Shown here: positions 35,010-37,065 of the stretch, in pieces | Position numbering within the stretch: the stretch's first letter is position 1 | Layout of the letters: every line of letters begins with the position of its first letter | Assembly (NCBI GenBank): GCA_027623095.1 | Contig: JAQBVM010000025.1 | Location: 1-37,065 of the forward strand | Direction: 5' to 3' | DNA: 37,065 bases | Origin: Verrucomicrobiota bacterium | GTDB taxonomy: Bacteria; Verrucomicrobiota; Verrucomicrobiia; Limisphaerales; SIBE01 | The notes under the pieces: generated by a model | The model's input: only the letters and a program-made list of their open reading frames with translations | Told to the model about the DNA's origin: nothing | Database searches by the model: none | Made by a program: the position numbers and the translations under genes

Positions 35010-36635
35010 TCAACCTGGAACCTTTTGATTTTTGCGTTCTTCAACCAAGTGCTCGGCGCAACGCAGCGCCATGGCGGCAATGGTCGCGGTCGGATTCATT
35101 CCGCTCGAGGTTGGCCAGATGCTTCCGTCGAAAATGTAGAGATTCGGCACATCATGGCAACGGCCCCAAGCATCCACGACGGATGTTTTCGGATCGGTTC
35201 CCATTTTTGCCGTTCCGAGCAAATGCCATCCGGTCTCGCGAATGAGCGGCGCGATCACCGTCTCCTTGGCGCCGGCGGCTTCCAACGATTCACGGGCGCG
35301 CTCCAGATGAAACTGTAGAAGCTTTCGGGAATTCTCCGACATCCGGTAGAGAAGCTTTGGCGCAGGAATGCCGTCCGAATCCGTGAGATTAGAATCGAGG
35401 ATGACGCGATTGTTTGCTTCCGGCAAATCCTCGCAGATGATTCCCCACATGGCCGAGTGATCGAGCCGTTTTCGAAGTTGAGTGTGGAAACTCGGTCCCC
35501 AGATCGGATTGTCACCCCAAGGATAACTCCGGGTCATCGAAAGCGGGCCGCCTGTCGGTTGCAGTCCCCACTTCGCTCCGCGGAGAAATCCGCGCGCCGG
35601 ATCCGATTCATAAAACTGAAGCGAATGGATGTGCTGCCCCCAAACGCCGTGAGAGCTTCCGAGGTTTTCATCGAACAGACCGACGACGGTGCCGAACGGG
35701 TGCATCATCAATCGCCGTCCGACCAGGCCCGAGGAATTTGCGAGTCCATCCGGAAACTTGGCTCCGCCGGATAACAACAGGATTCTGGGTGTTCCAATCC
35801 CATTGGCTCCGAGAACAGTGACGGCGGCGTTTTGCGAATGTTCGATTCCGTCCCGATCCACATAGACCGCGCCGGTGACCAATCCCTGACCGTTGACGCT
35901 CAGTCTGCGAACACGCGCTCCCGTGATTAGCCGCACTCCCATTTTTACAAGTTCCGGCCAATGCGTATGGTCCACCGATCCTTTGGCGCGCTCCACGCAC
36001 CCCCACATGCATGCCGCTCGCTGCGTGCAGGCGTTCAGGTTCCGATAGGCGCGTGTCGCGATGGCGTTGGGCGCGGGCCACCAATGCCAGCCCATCCGGT
36101 TGTGCGCCCTCGCAACGATCCGGCCCATGGGCCCCAATGGGGCAGGGGGGAGCGGCAGGTCTTTTCCCGGAGGAAAAGCGGTGTCGCCGGCAAGTCCAGA
36201 AACTCCGAAATCAATTTCAACACGTTCGTAGTACGGTTCGAGTTCCTCGTATGTGAGCGGCCAATCGTCCGCGATTCCGTCCAGTGTGCGAACCCGAAAA
36301 TCTGAAGGCATGTTTCGCTGCCAATGCGCGGCGTAAATAACGGTGCCGCCGCCAACTGCATTGTAGAGAACCGCGGAAATATCCGATTGCGCGTCGTCAA
36401 TCGGATAATCGCTGGGCGCTTGGCGGCGATTTGGATTGCCGGACCAATTGCGCCCGGTGGTGAGTTCGAAATCAGGATGATCGGCGCGCGCTTTTGAATA
36501 ATCCGGCCAATCGCCTTGCTCGAGAACGACGATGCGCATGCCGGCTTCAGCAAATCGTTTCGCGGCCACCGCTCCCGTTGGGCCGGCGCCAATGATAAGA
36601 ACGTCCCGGGGCGGATCAAGGTAAGTACTCGGCAT
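35010..36635 (-). CDS. GMC-family FAD-dependent oxidoreductase (gluconate dehydrogenase large-subunit type)
   Basis: The 541-residue flavoenzyme oxidises an alcohol or sugar acid. ATG 36635 begins MPSTYLDPPRDVLIIGAGPT, with the FAD GxGxxG motif at once, so no room is left for a signal peptide. The catalytic pair typical of GMC enzymes is His471 (GWHLLGTAKMG) and Asn514 (GMNPTATIAAMAL), 43 residues apart, as in glucose oxidase. Other family features are NAVGGGTVIYAAHW and ACTQRAACMWGC, the Cys-rich segment of gluconate 2-dehydrogenase-like enzymes. It is translationally coupled to the subunit-3-like gene downstream, indicating a two-subunit dehydrogenase. Substrate could be gluconate or a related sugar acid, inferred only from the partner. 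Confidence 0.93.
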   Translation of the reverse strand: MPSTYLDPPRDVLIIGAGPTGAVAAKRFAEAGMRIVVLEQGDWPDYSKARADHPDFELTTGRNWSGNPNRRQAPSDYPIDDAQSDISAVLYNAVGGGTVIYAAHWQRNMPSDFRVRTLDGIADDWPLTYEELEPYYERVEIDFGVSGLAGDTAFPPGKDLPLPPAPLGPMGRIVARAHNRMGWHWWPAPNAIATRAYRNLNACTQRAACMWGCVERAKGSVDHTHWPELVKMGVRLITGARVRRLSVNGQGLVTGAVYVDRDGIEHSQNAAVTVLGANGIGTPRILLLSGGAKFPDGLANSSGLVGRRLMMHPFGTVVGLFDENLGSSHGVWGQHIHSLQFYESDPARGFLRGAKWGLQPTGGPLSMTRSYPWGDNPIWGPSFHTQLRKRLDHSAMWGIICEDLPEANNRVILDSNLTDSDGIPAPKLLYRMSENSRKLLQFHLERARESLEAAGAKETVIAPLIRETGWHLLGTAKMGTDPKTSVVDAWGRCHDVPNLYIFDGSIWPTSSGMNPTATIAAMALRCAEHLVEERKNQKVPG

Positions 36636-36755
36636 TGCTGATCCAATCGTAATCAAATGCAAATCGCTGATTGCAGTCTTCCGACGATGACGCTGGAAAT
36701 GTTCTCATTCAGCGTGCGCTGCGTCCAGAGATTTAGGCAAGCAATAATGACCCCC

Positions 36756-36779
36756 GGGCGCATCTGAACGAGGACAAGC
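36756..36779 (+). repeat. Dispersed repeat motif 1, copy c
   Basis: GGGCGCATCTGAACGAGGAC lies 121 bases upstream of the GMC start, in the same orientation to the gene as copies a and b. Confidence 0.65.
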
Positions 36780-36815
36780 GCGAAAGCCCTCCTACCCATG
36801 AACCGGACCATTTTT

Positions 36816-36842
36816 GATTTGCGATTTGCGATTTGCGATTTT
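36816..36842 (+). repeat. 7-bp array, GATTTGC type
   Basis: GATTTGC is repeated three times and followed by GATTTT. Confidence 0.8.
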
Positions 36843-36929
36843 AGTCCTGCGCTCCAATTCCCCGGTTCATGGTCCCAATGCGCGTGCAATCTTTGAAGGT
36901 CGGGGCTACCCATGAACCAATGATTTGAG

Positions 36930-36954
36930 ATTTCAAATTTCAAATTTCAAATTT
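36930..36954 (+). repeat. 7-bp array, ATTTCAA type
   Basis: ATTTCAA is repeated three times and followed by ATTT, with the same 7-bp period and position in its unit as the GATTTGC array. Confidence 0.8.
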
Positions 36955-37046
36955 GGAACGTGAGCGTTGAACGCTCGGGGTTCACGGGTCCAAAGCGGGT
37001 CTGCAAAAACGGGAGAGCCACCCATGAACCATTCCAAAATATTGGT

Positions 37047-37065
37047 GGGGCGACACTCTGGGGAG
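37047..37065 (+). repeat. Dispersed repeat motif 2, copy c (cut by window end)
   Basis: GGGGCGACACTCTGGGGAG matches the core of copies at 8790 and 18810 with one change before the window ends. Confidence 0.65.

Larger units (their letters stand above)
36636..37065. other. Repeat-rich intergenic region
   Basis: No gene is supported here. The stretch upstream of the GMC gene holds repeat motif 1, two 7-bp period arrays, diverged tandem units of about 113 bp and repeat motif 2 cut by the window end. The minus frame 36653-36943 is made largely of these repeats. Confidence 0.7.
36795..37065 (+). repeat. Diverged tandem repeat units of about 113 bp
   Basis: CCCATGAACC occurs at 36795, 36909 and 37021, spaced 114 and 112 bases. 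The first two units share the order: this decamer, a 7-bp period array, a GGTTCATGG or GGTTCACGG segment with a similar tail, and the next decamer. GGTTCATGG at 36864 is the inverse of the decamer, so the end of a unit could fold with the start of the next. The third unit instead runs into repeat motif 2 and is cut by the window end. Confidence 0.7.

Noticed and set aside
36816-36954. 7-bp arrays considered as a CRISPR array
   Set aside because: The repeats are too short and have no unique spacers or cas genes.
1-37065. tRNA, rRNA, tmRNA and RNase P RNA genes
   Set aside because: No characteristic sequence of these RNAs was noticed by eye; a covariance-model scan would be needed to exclude them fully.

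Overview
The window looks like a chromosomal segment of a Verrucomicrobiota (PVC superphylum) bacterium. The evidence is a PVC-type heme-binding dehydrogenase protein next to a sulfatase, many secreted enzymes with Sec, Tat or lipoprotein signals, a tiny Lys-rich MGDKSPK protein, and dispersed intergenic repeats. This placement is inferred from gene content; no rRNA or tRNA gene was seen in the window.

Layout. 1-183 is the tail of an unknown plus-strand gene. 210-4633 (minus) encodes an RND efflux pump and its lipoprotein adaptor. 4977-5155 is a 41-residue Lys-rich protein with its own intrinsic terminator. 5305-8649 (minus) encodes a secreted penicillin-acylase-family enzyme and a secreted protein of unknown function. 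8650-9043 is a scar region with dispersed repeats, the last 31 codons of a YoeB-like toxin and a frameshifted Tat signal. 9044-15236 (plus) encodes a DUF1287 protein, a sulfatase and a 1273-residue redox protein (SGNH-like, PVC dehydrogenase propeller, HEAT-like, azurin-like copper and cytochrome c parts). 15260-16447 (minus) is a serine beta-lactamase-like hydrolase.

16448-17719 has no convincing gene; part of it resembles a degenerate group II intron on the minus strand. Next come an EamA permease (minus), an SDR and a rhomboid protease (plus), a DUF5679 zinc ribbon and a B12-binding radical SAM protein (minus). 22835-29544 (plus) runs smc, a lipoprotein-type isoaspartyl methyltransferase, a second exported methyltransferase and an APC permease. 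An ErpA/IscA protein follows on minus. A 543-bp intergenic region holds a strong Shine-Dalgarno and short ORF that runs into a terminator hairpin. 30629-34036 (plus) encodes a Tat-exported mannonate-dehydratase-like enolase-superfamily protein and a heme plus type II copper monooxygenase-like protein. 34172-34557 holds two abutting truncated genes (GNAT and a probable MazF/PemK). 34595-36635 (minus) is a GMC oxidoreductase with a gluconate-2-dehydrogenase subunit-3-like partner. The window ends in diverged ~113-bp tandem repeats with 7-bp period arrays.

How the parts may work together (inference): the sulfatase, PVC dehydrogenase, enolase-superfamily, copper/heme and GMC proteins fit a heterotroph that oxidises sulfated or acidic sugars, with redox proteins in the periplasm. 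The most unusual material is the decayed toxin and acetyltransferase fragments next to repeat elements, the two-motif repeat family, the possible ribozyme-like segment, the leader ORF/terminator at 30365-30432, and the pair of exported methyltransferases.
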